Shown one piece after another: positions 41,084-53,149 of a DNA stretch of 64,000 nucleotides; the first letter of the stretch is position 1, and each line of letters begins with the position of its first letter. The stretch comes from Chelydra serpentina (Eukaryota > Chordata > Testudines > Chelydridae): assembly GCA_037349315.1 (NCBI GenBank), contig JBAIAC010000004.1, positions 38,257,001 through 38,321,000 on the forward strand, written 5' to 3'. The translations under genes and the position numbers were made by a program. The notes under the pieces are model-generated. The model made no database searches. It had not been told where the DNA came from and was given only the letters and a program-made list of their open reading frames with translations.

Positions 41084-43760
41084 ATGATCTATATGGTCCC
41101 AGTTATTGTCAATAACGTCACACATGCTACCTATTTACTTCAGTGGGTTTTGGCTAAGGATAAAACTTGGTACAAAAATACATTTCGGATTAGCAAGATG
41201 ACAGGTTTTAGACTGAGGATGGTGAATCCAGAATTTGAAGAAGATATTTCCATTTCGCAGTAGAACTGCAGAAGGACAGCCTGGTAATCTGTTGTCAAGT
41301 GGAAAGGAAGATAATATCTTTGGCCTATGCTGTAACTTTCTATGGTGCAATAGAAAAGGAAGACAATGTGTAAACTGCTATCTAAGTTCTGGGTCAGGAG
41401 CAAGATGCAATGGTGCCATAGTGTTCCTTCTGACAGCCAGAGTAGTAAATGGAATCCTGATAGAGGAAACAATAGCAGATAGTGTGGGAGAAAATTAATG
41501 AGTGAGTGTGAGAGATGTGGGAGGTTAGTATGGCCAGAATACACACAGTGAACCCCCCAGAATAGGAAAAATATTTATTTTACATTTACCCAAAAGGAGC
41601 CATCCTTTTATGCCATAGGAAAAAGAGGTTGTAATTGCTCTGTGGTATCAAGTCTGTCAATCTACCACAATAATAATAATAATAAAAAAGCCTGAGATAA
41701 TAACTTGGTTTAGAGTTTTGTATCATCTATTGGACAAGAAGGGGATGGAAGAAGTGTTTAAAACAAAGTAACTGGATAATGATAACCCTGAACAGAATGA
41801 CTAAGACAATTTATTTGTTTTTCTCCATGTGGGAAACTCACTAGAGACAAATGAGTGCTGAGATGTCATTTTATATCAGTTCTGCTGCACGCCCGACAAA
41901 AGATCTATGAAATTCACAATTTATTTTTGTTGGAATTTTTCACAGAAACCTTTGCTGCTTTGTTTCCTGTGCTTTCCCACATGTCAAATTTCACTTTATT
42001 GACAGTTTTAACAATATGGCAATTTTCTCCCTAAAAATAAAATCAAATCAGACTGACACCCTCCCCACCCAGCTCCACCATTCAATGTTATAAACCAATT
42101 CAAACAACTAAACAGTAAGAGCCTGATCAAAGCCCATTAAAACAAAAATCAATGGAAGACTTTTCATCAGGCTCTAAATGTGCAGTACGAAGAAATATAA
42201 TGATGTCACAGGGAAACAGATTTAAAATATACTATAGTAGGCATTTTCCATAAAACTAGTTATACCTAACTTCACATCTTTTCAACTTAAATAAAAAAAT
42301 CCATCTAAATAGTTCACAAGATTTATTTGGCATGATCTATCTTTTGTGAATCTCAGTTGACTACCTTTCAATAAATCATAATTTAACATTGCCGGATTCT
42401 TTTGCTGAAATCAAATATATAGACATGCATTTTCTGTATCCTTTCTTAAATACAGCTGTCACATAAGCATGTCTAGTAATATCTCCAGGGCTTACAAAAG
42501 TTAAATGGATCTTTTCTATCTTTTGTCTCTTCATTTATAATTCTGAATACATTCCTTGATTTTGTACTCTGATGTGATCGTCAGTATTCTTCCTTTTTCT
42601 TCCCATACCTCAGTGCATTTGTCTCCCATGCCAGTCTGACACTTGCTTTCCCACCACTTCCGTAGAAACTAAAACAAGAAATTCATGAAGGTAACTCTAT
42701 CTATCTGTCTGTAATTATTAGACTTTGTATTGGTCGAACTAAGTTATTTCAGGACACATCCAAAATGCATCTCCCTATACACAACATGGTGCAGTGCACA
42801 TTTCAACAGAGAAGGTGATTCTGTAATTCTGGGATGTAATATTCTGTTATTGTTTGAGTCACATAAGTAACAGTCCCTGACTCATTTGTAACATGCACAC
42901 CCACTTCTGAATATGCCATGCACCTTTTGATGTACAGTATCTAACTTTCTACCATATAACAAAATAAACAGTAAAGAAGAAAAATAAAACTCTTATGTTC
43001 TCAGTTTACAAAGGGCAAAATCCAGAATGGATGACCAGCTCTGTGGTGCTTTGCTGTATTGTGACATGTAATTATTACTTAGTAGGCGATCAGTGGACAA
43101 AGGGGATCAGTAACAGCAACGAAAGTGACCTCTTTCAAAAATTGGATACTTGCCATCCAGTCATAGCCTACAGTACATTATGATATTACAGCCATAGCAA
43201 CAAAAACTGAGTAGCAAGTCCAAACGTGTTGCAACAAACAACTTCAGTCTTTTTGAGCTGAGACCTAAATTAGTCACGGTCACTTCAGTTAATTATTATT
43301 TCATGCTGGACACATCAGATGAAAATGAGTCGAATTCATGCTGTGTACCAGTTCCCAGCCAGAAAGCAACTCCATGAATTTACTGCTATCCCCTTAGCTC
43401 AAAGCTTACCATGTTCACCCCTACCTTCCTCTGATCCCCATTGCCCTGCTAGAGGTACCTGCAGATGACATTACTGCCTGGAGTCACAGATCACCTTTTG
43501 TACTGCTTCACATATTTGGTGGCAGGATGTGGTTCTGTGCACCCAGCATTATTCCCTCAGAATCTAGTCACACCATAGCTTTTATATATCTAAGATCCTT
43601 GTGAGAAGGAGTCTTGACTTCATGGTGTCTCCTGCTTAGCACTTGTGAGAGATGCTAGGTGTTCAATGCACAAGCAGCAGCAGTTCAGGCTTGTTTGCAC
43701 CATCCTATCAATAGATCTCAGCCTCTTTTGGAGGGACAATCACTAAGAATTGCGCAGCTC
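41084..43760. other. AT-rich intergenic DNA, no feature recognised
   Basis: A (aat)n microsatellite of about six units lies at 41669-41686. The segment gagcctgatcaaagcccatt...cttttcatcaggctctaa near 42119-42177 is a weak palindrome. Frames, including the 134-codon minus frame 41140-41544, have no recognisable domain. Confidence 0.42.
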
Positions 43761-43764
43761 TTAG

Positions 43765-43875
43765 ATAGCTCTTTTCAGCAGTAGATCTCAAAACACTTCA
43801 CAAAGGAAGCCCCCATTTTTACAGATGGGGAAACTGAGGCACATGGCAATTAAGTGACTTGCCCAACATCATACC
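43765..43875 (+). mobile_element. MIR/L2-like repeat fragment
   Basis: gatctcaaaacacttcacaa, then cccatttttacagatgggga, then aactgaggcacatggcaatt and agtgacttgcccaacatcat follow the conserved order of MIR-type repeats, with a characteristic acagatggggaaactgaggca core. Confidence 0.6.
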
Positions 43876-44117
43876 CTCTATAACACATTGCCTCAAAAGG
43901 GTATTTCTAAGGTATGTATTATCATCATGGAATCTAAGCTCACACCTGGTGCCCATTCAGTCTTTTTTTATAGTACAAGCAGGTGTATCTACACTACAAG
44001 CGGAAGGTGTAAATTCTAGCTTGAGCAGACATACCTGTGCTAGCTTTGATTGACCTAATGTGCTAAAATTAGTGTACCTTAAATGGCACAAGCAGCGGGA
44101 GGAGCTAGTCACCTGGA

Positions 44118-44900
44118 ATCATAGAATCATAGAATCTCAGGGTTGGAAGGGACCTCAGGAGGTCATCTAGTCCAACCCCCTGCTCAAAGCAGGCCCAAAC
44201 CCAACTAAATCATCCCAGCCAGGGCTCTGTCAAGCCTGACCTTAAAAACCTCTATGGAAGGAGATTCCACCACCTCCCTAGGTAACCCATTCCAGTGCTT
44301 CACCACCCTACTAGTGAAAACGTTTTTCCTAATATCCAACCTAAACCTCCCCCGCTGCAACTTTAGACCATTACTCCTTGTTCTGTCATCTTCTACCACT
44401 GAGAACAGTCTAGATCCATCCTCTTTGGAACCCCCTTTCAAGTAGTTGAAAGCAGCTATCAAATCCCCTCTCATTCATCTCTTCTGCAGGCTAAACAATC
44501 CCAGTTCCCTCAGCCTCTCCTCATAAGTCATGTGCTCCAGCCCCTAATCATTTTTGTTGCCCTCCGCTGGACTCTTTCCAATTTATTCACATCCTTCTTG
44601 TAGTGTGGGGCCCAAAACTGGACACAGTACTCCAAATGAGGCCTCACCAGTGCCGAAGAAAGGGGAATGATCACGTCCATCGATCTGCTGGAAATGCCCC
44701 TACTTATACAACCCAAAATGCCATTAGCCTTCTTGGCAACAAGGGCACACTGTTGACTCATATTCAGCTTTTCGTTACTGTAACCCCTAGGTTCTTTTCT
44801 GCAGAACTGCTGCCCAGCCATTCGGTCCCTAGTCTGTAGCAGTGCATGGGATTCTTCTGTCCTAAGTGCAGGACTCTGCACTTGTCCTTGTTGAATATGT
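44118..44900 (-). mobile_element. CR1 LINE 3' end, inserted in a MITE
   Basis: The 3' tail is aatcatagaatcatagaatc at 44119-44138 on the + strand, i.e. repeats of gattctatg on the minus strand. The UTR matches ggacctcaggaggtcatcta. The ORF2 C-terminus extends to about 44900, where it is 5'-truncated. Sequence is close to the 53298-55046 copy, so the insertion is fairly recent. Confidence 0.83.
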
Positions 44901-44926
44901 TGAGTATGTACCCATCTGAGACTCAA
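44205..44926 (-). pseudogene. CR1 ORF2 C-terminal fragment, frameshifted
   Basis: The frame 44926-44528 carries [20 protein letters not shown], then [20 protein letters not shown] and [15 protein letters not shown]. The frame 44474-44205 continues [20 protein letters not shown] and ends [20 protein letters not shown]. The frame changes near 44530. RT catalytic motifs are absent because of truncation. Confidence 0.75.
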
Positions 44927-45070
44927 GTCGTGTATTCAAGGCAGCTAGCCCCTCTTGCTGCTCGTGCCACTGGCTACATTCAGTTTTTATCTGACTAGCT
45001 TGACCAGAGCTAGCATGGATAGGTCTCCTCAAGCTGGAATTTACACCTCCAGTTTGAAGTGTAGATTAGT

Positions 45071-46138
45071 GGTCTGTCAAAAAGACTTCATTGTGGCACA
45101 GCTCAGCCCATTCTAGGATTAGGTTTCCATCTCAAGTGGAGGATTATCACTTTAGAAAGCGGTTTCCCTACTAGCCTGAATCCAGCAACTGGGCCAATAA
45201 ATGCAACATCATTGCATTTCAGATGGGCCACTTATTAGCCCAGGAAACAGTGCTGCAACTCATTTGAGCCCCGTCTATATTTGTTTGTGCTCCGTTTCTA
45301 ACATCGGTGCAACTGCACTATTGCCAAAAAACAGACACTGAATTTGCTAGTGTAGACAAAGCCAGACACTGATGAAATACTTAATAAGCAGAATAGGACT
45401 TACCATTTTTGGAGCAGCCCTGAAAAATAACGACCATCATGATCACATCAGTCCACAGAGAGCCAGGCAACGATTTAGGGGAGGGTTAGTGAGAAGATTC
45501 ACCCTCACGCTTAACTGACTCGCTTTATTAAAAGATGGGCTTGTATTAGTAGGATCCATGAGGTCTTCCCCAGGTTCCTGCTGTGGAAGTGGAACTCTTA
45601 ATCCTAGCAGAGCCAGCCATATAAACTGATCTAATTTCCAAGGCTCTCTGCCTAGGGAAAATAGCTAGATTTTTTTTTTAATGAACACTGAGGCTCTCCT
45701 ACTGGGCCTAAAGGCTGGCACTGTTATCACAGACTTCTGCAAGCCCCCTCCAGCTTCCCAGTGACTGTGTGCCTAAGAATGAAACAGGAAAGCAAACTGC
45801 ATGGTAACTATTCCAAACCAGATTTTTGGCAGATCTTTCCCCTCAACGTCCTGGTATTAACAGAAGAGGATAAAAGGAGTGGCTCATCACAAGTGAAGCA
45901 GTGTGCTGGTTTGGCAAACTGTTATTTTTTAGATGAAGCTAGTTTTCCAACCTTATAGATATAAATATAGTTGACCCTTATAGAGAAGTTGAGCCAACTG
46001 AAGAAGACAGCAAAAGGAGGAACCTACGTAGATTTCAGTGTACATTTAGCCACCGCTTAAAATTCTAGCATGCAGCACTAAAGATGGGCCTGGACCAAAA
46101 ACCAAGATAAAAATACCCCTGATCTTTATGTGGGGAGA
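45071..46138. other. Intergenic DNA, no feature recognised
   Basis: No terminal repeats or supported coding frame. A T run is at 45670-45679. Confidence 0.4.
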
Positions 46139-46143
46139 GAAGG

Positions 46144-46781
46144 TGTCATGGGGTCCACTCACCCCGATCAGCACCTCTTGCTGGCCATCCTGGGGTTTAG
46201 CTCACCCAGCTCATGCTCTCCTCCAGTGGTGTCTCTCCCTAACCTCTCTCACTCTGCTGCCCCACTTACTCCTGGGTCTGCAGTCTCCTCTTTGTGTCTT
46301 AGCCCTCCAGCCAGGTCACAAAGATCATCCCCTTCCAAGGAATTCACGGTCTTTCCAGACCTGCTGGCTGGCTGGCACTTCCAGCACCCAAACCACTGCC
46401 CAGTGGCTGGTAGGGGAACTCAGGCCCACTCTCTGTGCTGGGTTACAGCCTAGGGACCCTTTAACAAGCAGTTACAGTACTTATACAGTCCTACTCCTTA
46501 CTGCTGTTTCCCTAGGCAGGCAGGCTGCTTCCTTCCCTCCTCTCTGGGTTTGCCAGCCTTCAACTCTCTCCACTGAGGGAATAACTGCAGCCTACAGCCT
46601 TTCCTAACAGTCTCTCTCTGCAGCCAGCTTCCTGGCTTTATACAGGCCTCACATGTTCCAGCACAGGTGAGCCTATTCCAAATCAATCAGCTCCCTGGCT
46701 TGCAACCTAATTAGTTGTTTGGACCCGTGTGGCCCCACCTTAGCTCTTGCCGGGCCAGTGTGGAGTGCATGCCCCATCACA
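46144..46781 (-). mobile_element. Solo LTR, 638 bp
   Basis: The ends are TGTCATGGGG and CCCCATCACA, flanked by a perfect 5-bp duplication gaagg (46139-46143 and 46782-46786). On the minus strand a TATA box (tataaa, complement at 46637-46642) lies about 140 bp from the 5' end. The shared agccctccagcc segment and similar termini link it with the 52-1849 LTR. The 159-codon frame at 46128-46607 is a by-product of C/T-rich DNA. Confidence 0.82.
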
Positions 46782-46786
46782 GAAGG

Positions 46787-46853
46787 TCAGATAGTGGGTC
46801 TTCACTAGCTATGAACATCCACAGCCAGCTCTGAATCTTGTGGCTCAGACTCG
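46787..46853. other. Spacer between two solo LTRs
   Basis: Only about 67 bp separate the duplications of the two LTRs. It carries no recognisable feature. Confidence 0.4.
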
Positions 46854-46857
46854 TATG

Positions 46858-48120
46858 TGTAAGCAGAGTCAGGATGAGCTCTACCCTCACATCTGGTGGT
46901 GAGTTGTGGAAAGGGATGTCAGGGGCTAATCTTGTTTGCATGGACACACCCACCCTGCAAAGCATGATGGACTGCTTGCCCAAATGGTCACTTTGGCTGC
47001 TGTGGGATCCCCAGTTTCTCTGTTATTGGGGCAGGAAGAATAAAGTGTTGTTACCCTGATTATGTGAATCAAGGACAGTGGGCTTTTGTTATGATGGAGG
47101 CACTTGCCATCAACTAAGCAGCACTCACTAGGCGAGGGACATGGGTTCCAAAACCCAGTGAATTGAGAGAGGCTGGGGACAGGTTTTTTGATTGGGCTTT
47201 TGGACTAGGTGGTATAGGCCTCCTGTGAGGGTCTGAGACACTGATTGCACCTTCTCCACTGTGGAATATCAGAGCTAATGTTGAGTTCATTGGGAGTCTG
47301 GTTTTAGGCTGCTGAGTTGAAATCACTCTGGGCTAAGGGTGCAAATGAGCACTAGGGCTCCCCTAACTACAAGCTGAAATCACTAAAGAGCTAAAACTCT
47401 TATGAGCTGAAATCACTGAGCACTGTGTTAAGTAGTGGAGGAGCCTGAAGATCTATTGCTGAGTGGCTGGCAGAGTGGAGCCGTTCGTGGGGACCGTCGG
47501 CGCGGCTTGCAGAACAGCTGGTGGAGCGAAGCTGCTGGCGGAGAGGAGCAGTTCGTGGGGACCCTCGGCGCAGCTTGCAGGATGGCTGGCGGAGCAGAGC
47601 AGTTCGTGAGAACAGCTATAGTGGCTTGCGGGACGGCTGGCGGAGCAGAGCGAAGCCCCACGGAGGGGTGAGGCAATCATCTTCAAGCCACGTAAGGTGC
47701 CCCTTACCTCTCCTCTCCCCTGAACTTTGGGACTGGACTTTTGGGTTCCTGGACTTTTGGGAACTTTGGGTGATTTCTGGGTTGCTGGACTCAAGAACCA
47801 AAGGGACAGGACATGGCCCAATTGGCTGGGGTGGGTCTTGCTCACAGTTTGGTTTATGAATCCTAGTTGCGGTGTTTTCCCAATTTAATGCTGGTGTCAT
47901 TTACCTGCTGTTATTAAAGATTTTCTGTTACACAAAGGCCCTGTGCTTACGAGAGGGGAGGTATTGCCTCTTTGAGGCGCCCAGGGGGTGTGTATAAAGA
48001 TTTTCCCAGGTTACTGGGTCGGGGCTCGACCTGGTTTTACATTGTATTGTTGAAAAGGGAACCCCTATGTACTGAACCCAGCCCTTGCTGCTGTCAACTC
48101 GTCCTGGCAGAAGGGTTACA
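46858..48120 (+). mobile_element. Solo LTR, about 1.26 kb, containing a GC-rich minisatellite
   Basis: The ends are TGTAAGCAGAG and AGAAGGGTTACA, so the first and last five bases (tgtaa/ttaca) are complementary. They are flanked by a 4-bp duplication tatg (46854-46857 and 48121-48124). Possible poly(A) signals are aataaa at 47039-47044 and attaaa near 47905-47910. The strand is assigned from these and is less certain than the boundaries. It is not similar to the 46144 LTR. Confidence 0.7.
47455..47665. repeat. GC-rich minisatellite inside the LTR
   Basis: Units of about 51-68 bp recur with the landmarks gctggcggag, agttcgtggggacc and gcttgcag. gcttgcag/g occurs at 47505, 47573 and 47624. The first two units contain ggggaccgtcggcg or ggggaccctcggcg, and the third is shorter and more divergent. 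Reading frames on both strands (47435-47671, 47428-47676 and others) come from this stop-poor repeat. Confidence 0.62.
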
Positions 48121-48124
48121 TATG

Positions 48125-49964
48125 TAATACACAGTCCACATTTTGCCTCTGCAAAGTTATGAGAGGCAGACTAATCAAAAGGTGTTTTCTCAGCAGAGCA
48201 CAGAATGGCTACTTTAGCTAACAGAGTGAAGTACTAATAACAGCATTTCTAATGGAAAGAGAATCCAGCCATCAGCTGCATTCAAAGAGCAGGCGACAGC
48301 CCAAACACACATGCTGTGATTCTGGCAGTTGACACTTTGCACTTTGTTCTGTTTCCAACTCCAGATGACTTTTTACCCTCTCAGGCATCCTCCCTTACAT
48401 TACCCCTACATCATAATCACTTTAGCTCTCTGCCCGTCGGACAACAGCCCAGTCCAAAAATTATTCCTTTTTATCCCTGACATTTTCTGTGTTCAATCCT
48501 TTATGTCTTTGTGTGGGTGAATGAGAGGGAGACAGATCCTGTGGTTCTCCCAGGGCTTGAAACACTGTGCTACACAGTGCTCCAGCATGAGCTAGCCTTG
48601 GAGTCTGTGCAGGATGTCACCAGCTGTGACTGTAGAGTCCAGTGCTGGCACATAAAAGAGAAAACTGTTTGTTCTTTCTTCTCAGGGCTGCACTGTACCA
48701 GTTTATATATGTCTTAAAAACCTTTGGTCCTTGTTGCTCTGAATGGACCCTACGTGCTGGGACTTGGACTTGGGAGCCAAAAGACCTGAAGTCAAGCAGG
48801 GCCTTTGTAAGAAGTCCTTATGATAAGTGGGGACTGGTGAGTCAGCTGGTGTTTGGGTGTATTGATAGGCATGATAGGGATGGAGGGTGAGGAAAGAGGG
48901 ACCGACCATAGGCCCGCTAGGAGGTGGGTCAGAAAAATGAGAATTAGGGGGAAAGGAAAGACTGAGGGGTTGGGATCTCTCAAATCCCTGACGTCCTAAA
49001 TCCAGCCCTGCTTGCACCCCTGTCCGACATATTGCCCCATCCTGAATCTTGAATTTTCAAATATTTTTGAAGTCCTGTTTTAAGTCAGGACAGCAAACTG
49101 CCCATCCCCCTGTGGAGCCTTTTGCGGGGCAGGGAGGTTCATGAGTTCTGTAATGCCAACAGAGTAGAGGCAACCATGTAATAGAATGTTCCATTGAGCA
49201 CCAGTTTGCAATGCTGGGTAACCCAGACCAGCAGCCATGTTTCCTACTGAATGGACTTGTAGTGTATTTTGAACATCATCCGTGATATTACTGTACGGAA
49301 GATTAGTTAATGCTGCTCAGCCACTGGTGGTTGGAAGGGGTAATCAAAGAGGTGGCAGGGAGCAGGCAACAGACAGAGGCGCTCCCTTTGCAACCTGTCT
49401 GCCACACGGCTAAGATTTTGCAGAGGGATTGGTAACATCTAAGCAGGAACAAGGGAACAGTCACCATCACTGTCTAGCTCCTCCACATGTTCTTATATCT
49501 CCCCCTTCTTCCCCGACCAACACCTGATCTGTTGAATTCTAGTGGATTTGTTCCATCCCAGGGCATGAGGGCATGCCATGGAGAGGTATACGGAGTTTTG
49601 CCTGAGTAAGGCCAGAGGGCCTGCATCTCCATGTCCCGGCACCTAGTGTAGTTATTTACATCAGTGCAAAATGAGTGTAAAATGCCATGATCCTGATTTG
49701 GTGATGTTTTGCTCTGGTATCACAAAGTGCCAGGAATCAGTGAATAAGGCCCTGGAGTAGGCCTGCAGGATTTAAAAGGAAATCTGCTGTAATTAGCGCA
49801 GTAGAGTAATGCGTTAACCTTTTACCTCCTACCACTTGAATCCATATTGAGGATTACATAGGTCATGTAAAATACATTTGCTAGTCTAAATTCTGTCTCC
49901 TGCCACCACTCCTATGAGGAGTGCTTAAAGTGTGTATGGAAGTAGTGCTCAAAGGACCCAGTTA
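48125..49964. other. Intergenic DNA, no feature recognised
   Basis: About 1.8 kb without terminal repeats or tRNA boxes. Frames such as 48703-49017 (minus, 104 codons) lack domains. Confidence 0.42.
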
Positions 49965-50085
49965 GATTCAGGGTCCTGTTGTCCTAGACACTGTACAAGT
50001 ATATGGAAAGACATAATCCTTACCCCAAAGAGCTTACAAAGTCTTAAAAGCATCATATGAAAGACAGGAGAGTCACCCAATCAAA
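49965..50085 (-). mobile_element. L2-clade LINE 3'-end fragment
   Basis: tcagggtcctgttgtcctag, then acactgtacaagtatatgga, then taccccaaagagcttacaaa matches the gtgctgtacaaac...ccccaaagagcttaca tail order of the copy at 39650-39720. It is short and diverged. Confidence 0.45.
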
Positions 50086-50755
50086 ATACAGAGGAGATAC
50101 GCATAATGGACCTGTGTTCATTGGCTCTATTTTTAAATGAATAAATGCACATCAACTATACCAACTACTTTTATCAGATCATTAATCAGCAGGCAGCATT
50201 CATTACCAGATTTCATTTCCAGCAATTTTGGTAGACACAGTTTGGCACAATTGCTTGACTCTCCTCGGGAGGAACAAAGGACCAGACTAGCAGGTCTGCT
50301 GTAAAAAACAAAATAAAATAAATAAATTGGAGGATGTGCGTGTGTGTGTTGGGGGGAGGGAGGAGGAAGAGAGCAAGAATCTATAAAGATGTTCTTAGCA
50401 CTCATATTTAATAGAGGGAAATTCAGTGCTTTCTTATCCATGAAGAGGCTGACAGTAATTCTAGCACTTACAATAAAGAAATAAGCTGCCACAATAAATA
50501 TGATATAGCATCAGCTACGAGTTGAAAAATGAAGTAGTCTTCTTTCAAAGCCAAAACTCCACAGCAGAGACAACTAAAAAATTTGTAACAGTAAAAGGCA
50601 CATTTACAATAGATATATTGTGACAATTTGGGACATCTGTCTAGGTACAATGTATTAATTCTGTTTGATATTATGAGCTCTCCGTAGTATCTAAATCAAA
50701 TTACAAACACCATTTTGATTGTAAGGCTGATCTGTGCCTTCCCTGCTCTCTTTCT
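50086..50755. other. Intergenic DNA with a short GT microsatellite
   Basis: A tgtgcgtgtgtgtgttgggg stretch is at 50335-50354. Nothing else is supported; the 119-codon minus frame 50133-50492 has no recognised domain. Confidence 0.38.
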
Positions 50756-51610
50756 ACCTCCATCATGGGCTGAAATTCCCAGGGATGTTGACAATAGGGG
50801 GTTGTTAAACCTTGATGGCCCTTTATTCAAGTGGAGGCACCTTAGGTCAGTGAGATGGCTACTGCCCAGAAGAACCAGCCCACCCAGGTGGGCTGGTAAC
50901 CAGGCAACTGATCACCTGATAGGAGCTCCAAGGATGACCAGGGCATCACCTCACAAAGGAAACTGGAAATTATAAGAGAAAGATTCTCTCAATGGCCATT
51001 TTAGAGAGGGAGAGCAGACCAGAACCATGTGGAAGCTGGTTGTAGGAGTGAGAACAGACTCCATGTCTGAGAGGAGAGGTCCTGACCTTCAGAAGGGAGG
51101 TCCAGGAACAGAAACTGGAACCCTGAAAGGACCCATTGCAAATCCCAAAGAATGCTCAAGAATGGTGAGGAAATTGAGGCAGGGGGATGGCATGCAGGTA
51201 TTTATTGTTTTTTAACCTAGATCTGTATCTCTCATGTGAAGTCTAAAGTAAACAGTGATTGTTTTTAGAAATCTTTCTGCAAAGTCTATATCTGTTTGTC
51301 CCTGAAGAGGTAAACTGTAAATCAGAGTGCTCACAAGAGTGGAGCCCAGGAGAAGGGTGTACTTAAGTTACTGGAATGTCTTGGGAGGTTAGGACTGGTC
51401 CTGGGTCCTAGGACCCCATTTCTGAGTAGGAGTGTGAGACAGAGCATCTATACCCAGGAAGTGTGACAGAGTGGTTAAAAAAAAGAGACAGTGCTGGAGC
51501 CTATTCAGGCGAAGGGAAGCTTAGAAGAACGCAGGACCACTGCTGGGATCCAAACACAACAGTCCGGTGTGTGTCCAGCAGCGGGAGGTCGACCACGACT
51601 GTGACATTAT
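50756..51610 (+). mobile_element. Possible solo LTR, boundaries uncertain
   Basis: The segment has the composition and layout of a sauropsid LTR. A TATA-like aaattataagag lies at 50966-50977, and the right end is gactgtgaca near 51598-51607. A TGTTGACAATAGG start at about 50785 is plausible. No flanking duplication was found, so this is a low-confidence call. Confidence 0.33.
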
Positions 51611-52507
51611 ATATTAATTCCACCTATCACCTTCCCTCTCCCAACATGTGTTTCAGTTAATCCTACCAGCAAGTTCAGGTTGCATGATGTAAGGATCCCC
51701 AAGATGTGTTATGAGTTCCCATGAGGCTTCATGGTTGGAGGATTGTGTCCAAATGTCCTCCTACCCCAGCCTACCCTGCCTGCTAATGTTGTCAAAAGAC
51801 TGGCTCTTTCTCAGTGCCAGCTGGGCCATTTCTGCTGCATGAATCTTCAGGGTTCTACTGCCCACTCCTACCTCTCTGAAAGACCTATTCCCCTCGAAGG
51901 ACCCAATCTATTGTCCACAGAAGTCAATGGAAAGACTCCTACCGACTTCAGTAGGCATTGGATGGGGCCCTAAATCCTGTTGTAAGGGATTTATTTGCAT
52001 GATGCTAAGGGACCAGTTCACCTTCCCCATATTCCTCAGCAGTAGAACCTGAAACCGGCAGAGAGATTTACACTTATTGCAATGCAATGTGAGATGTCCC
52101 ACTGGTCCAGAATGAGCTAAGGGTCATGTCATTTCTGTGGGAGTAGGAGTGTTTTCAGGTCAGTGGCGTTTTGGGATTCCTGTGTTTGTGGAGGAGCTGC
52201 AGGGTTTGGCCTTCAAATAAGATATTTGACCTTTATCATTCCTTTTTCAGATGTCATTATTCATTGCAGATAATAGTCTGAAAAGTTACATTTCCTTCCC
52301 TAGATTTACAAACCACTTGACTGACAATTTTGACCTTTCTTGTCTTCTGGTCCATTACATTTTAATTTGAATTGCACAAAAGTGCACAATAACTCATGAG
52401 AGATTCTTTTTCTCATTTACTTACACCATTACATCCAGTGTAATTCCACTGACTTCCCAAAATATGCTGGAATATGAAGAGAACAATATAGTTGCCGTCT
52501 TGAACGT
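51611..52507. other. Intergenic DNA, no feature recognised
   Basis: No terminal repeats or supported coding frame. A ttgtccacagaagtcaatgg...cgacttcagtaggcattgg stretch (51911-51961) resembles a weak palindromic MITE fragment. Confidence 0.38.
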
Positions 52508-52735
52508 ACAGTAACTCCTCACTTAACGTTGTAGTTATGTTCCTGAAAAATGCAACTTTAAGCGAAATGATGTTAAACGAATCCAATTTCCCCATAAGAA
52601 TTAATGTAAATAAGCGGGTTAGGTTCCAGGGAATTTTTTTCCCCACCATGAACTAGCACTCCACTGAGCCCTCAAGGGTTAACTCTCACACTCTACAAGC
52701 CAGCAGGAAAGGAGGGAGGGCAGAGATGTGTTTCA
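52508..52735. mobile_element. DNA transposon-like fragment beginning cagtaactcctcactt
   Basis: The left end cagtaactcctcacttaacg and internal gcaactttaagcgaaatgat and taagcgggttaggttccagg resemble termini of DNA transposon repeats with long simple inverted motifs. Its right end is cut by the CR1 that begins near 52741. Family is not assigned. Confidence 0.4.
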
Positions 52736-52744
52736 GAGATAGAG

Positions 52745-53137
52745 ATGCGCATTTCCAGGAAGTTTCTGGAAAGTGTAAGGGACAATTTCCTGGTGCAAGT
52801 GCTGGAGGAACCAACTAGGGGAAAAGCTCTTCTTGACCTGCTGCTCACAAACAGGGAAGAAATAGTAGAGGAAGCAATAGTGGATGGGAACCTGGGAGGC
52901 AGTGACCATGAGATGGTCAAGTTCAGGATCCTGACACAAGGAAGAAAGGAGAGCAGTAGAACAGAGACCCTGGACTTCAGAAAAGCAGACTTTGACTCCC
53001 TCAGGGAACTGATGGGCAAGGTCCCCTGGGAGAATAACATGACGGGGAAAGGGGTCGAGGAAAGCTGGCTGTATTTTAAAGAATCCTTATTGATGGTTGC
53101 AGGAACAAACCATCCCGATGTGAAGGAAGAAAAGTAA
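52745..53137 (+). pseudogene. CR1 endonuclease domain, C-terminal part
   Basis: The 130-codon frame carries LLDLLLTNREEIVEEAIVDG and GGSDHEMVKFRI. The SDH triplet matches the conserved SDH motif of AP-endonuclease-like domains in CR1. WLYFKESLLMVAGTNHP follows. The N-terminal catalytic half is absent. The frame stops at 53137. The next segment, in another frame, begins with an in-frame TGA inside aggtgacca (53146-53148). Confidence 0.75.
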
Positions 53138-53149
53138 ATATGGCAGGTG

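Larger units (their letters stand above)
43979..45070. mobile_element. Palindromic MITE split by a minus-strand CR1
   Basis: The left part (aggtgtatctacactacaag to ggagctagtcacctgg) and the right part (gactcaagtcgtgtattcaa to ccagtttgaagtgtagatta) are arms of one element. gctagctttgattgacctaa pairs loosely with ttgaccagagctagc. It belongs to the 19128 and 21113 family. The CR1 at 44118-44900 interrupts it. Confidence 0.62.

Noticed and set aside
41669..41690. (aat)n microsatellite as a notable feature
   Set aside because: Short, common simple repeat; mentioned only within the intergenic entry.
46128..46607. 159-codon frame
   Set aside because: It lies in a solo LTR with clear ends and target duplication, and is antisense to the LTR's promoter direction.
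47455..47665. CRISPR-like array
   Set aside because: Units are contiguous, of uneven length and lack unique spacers. The genome is eukaryotic, so a minisatellite fits.
47428..47900. Multiple 70-130-codon frames
   Set aside because: All arise from the minisatellite and neighbouring LTR sequence, which lacks stops in several frames.
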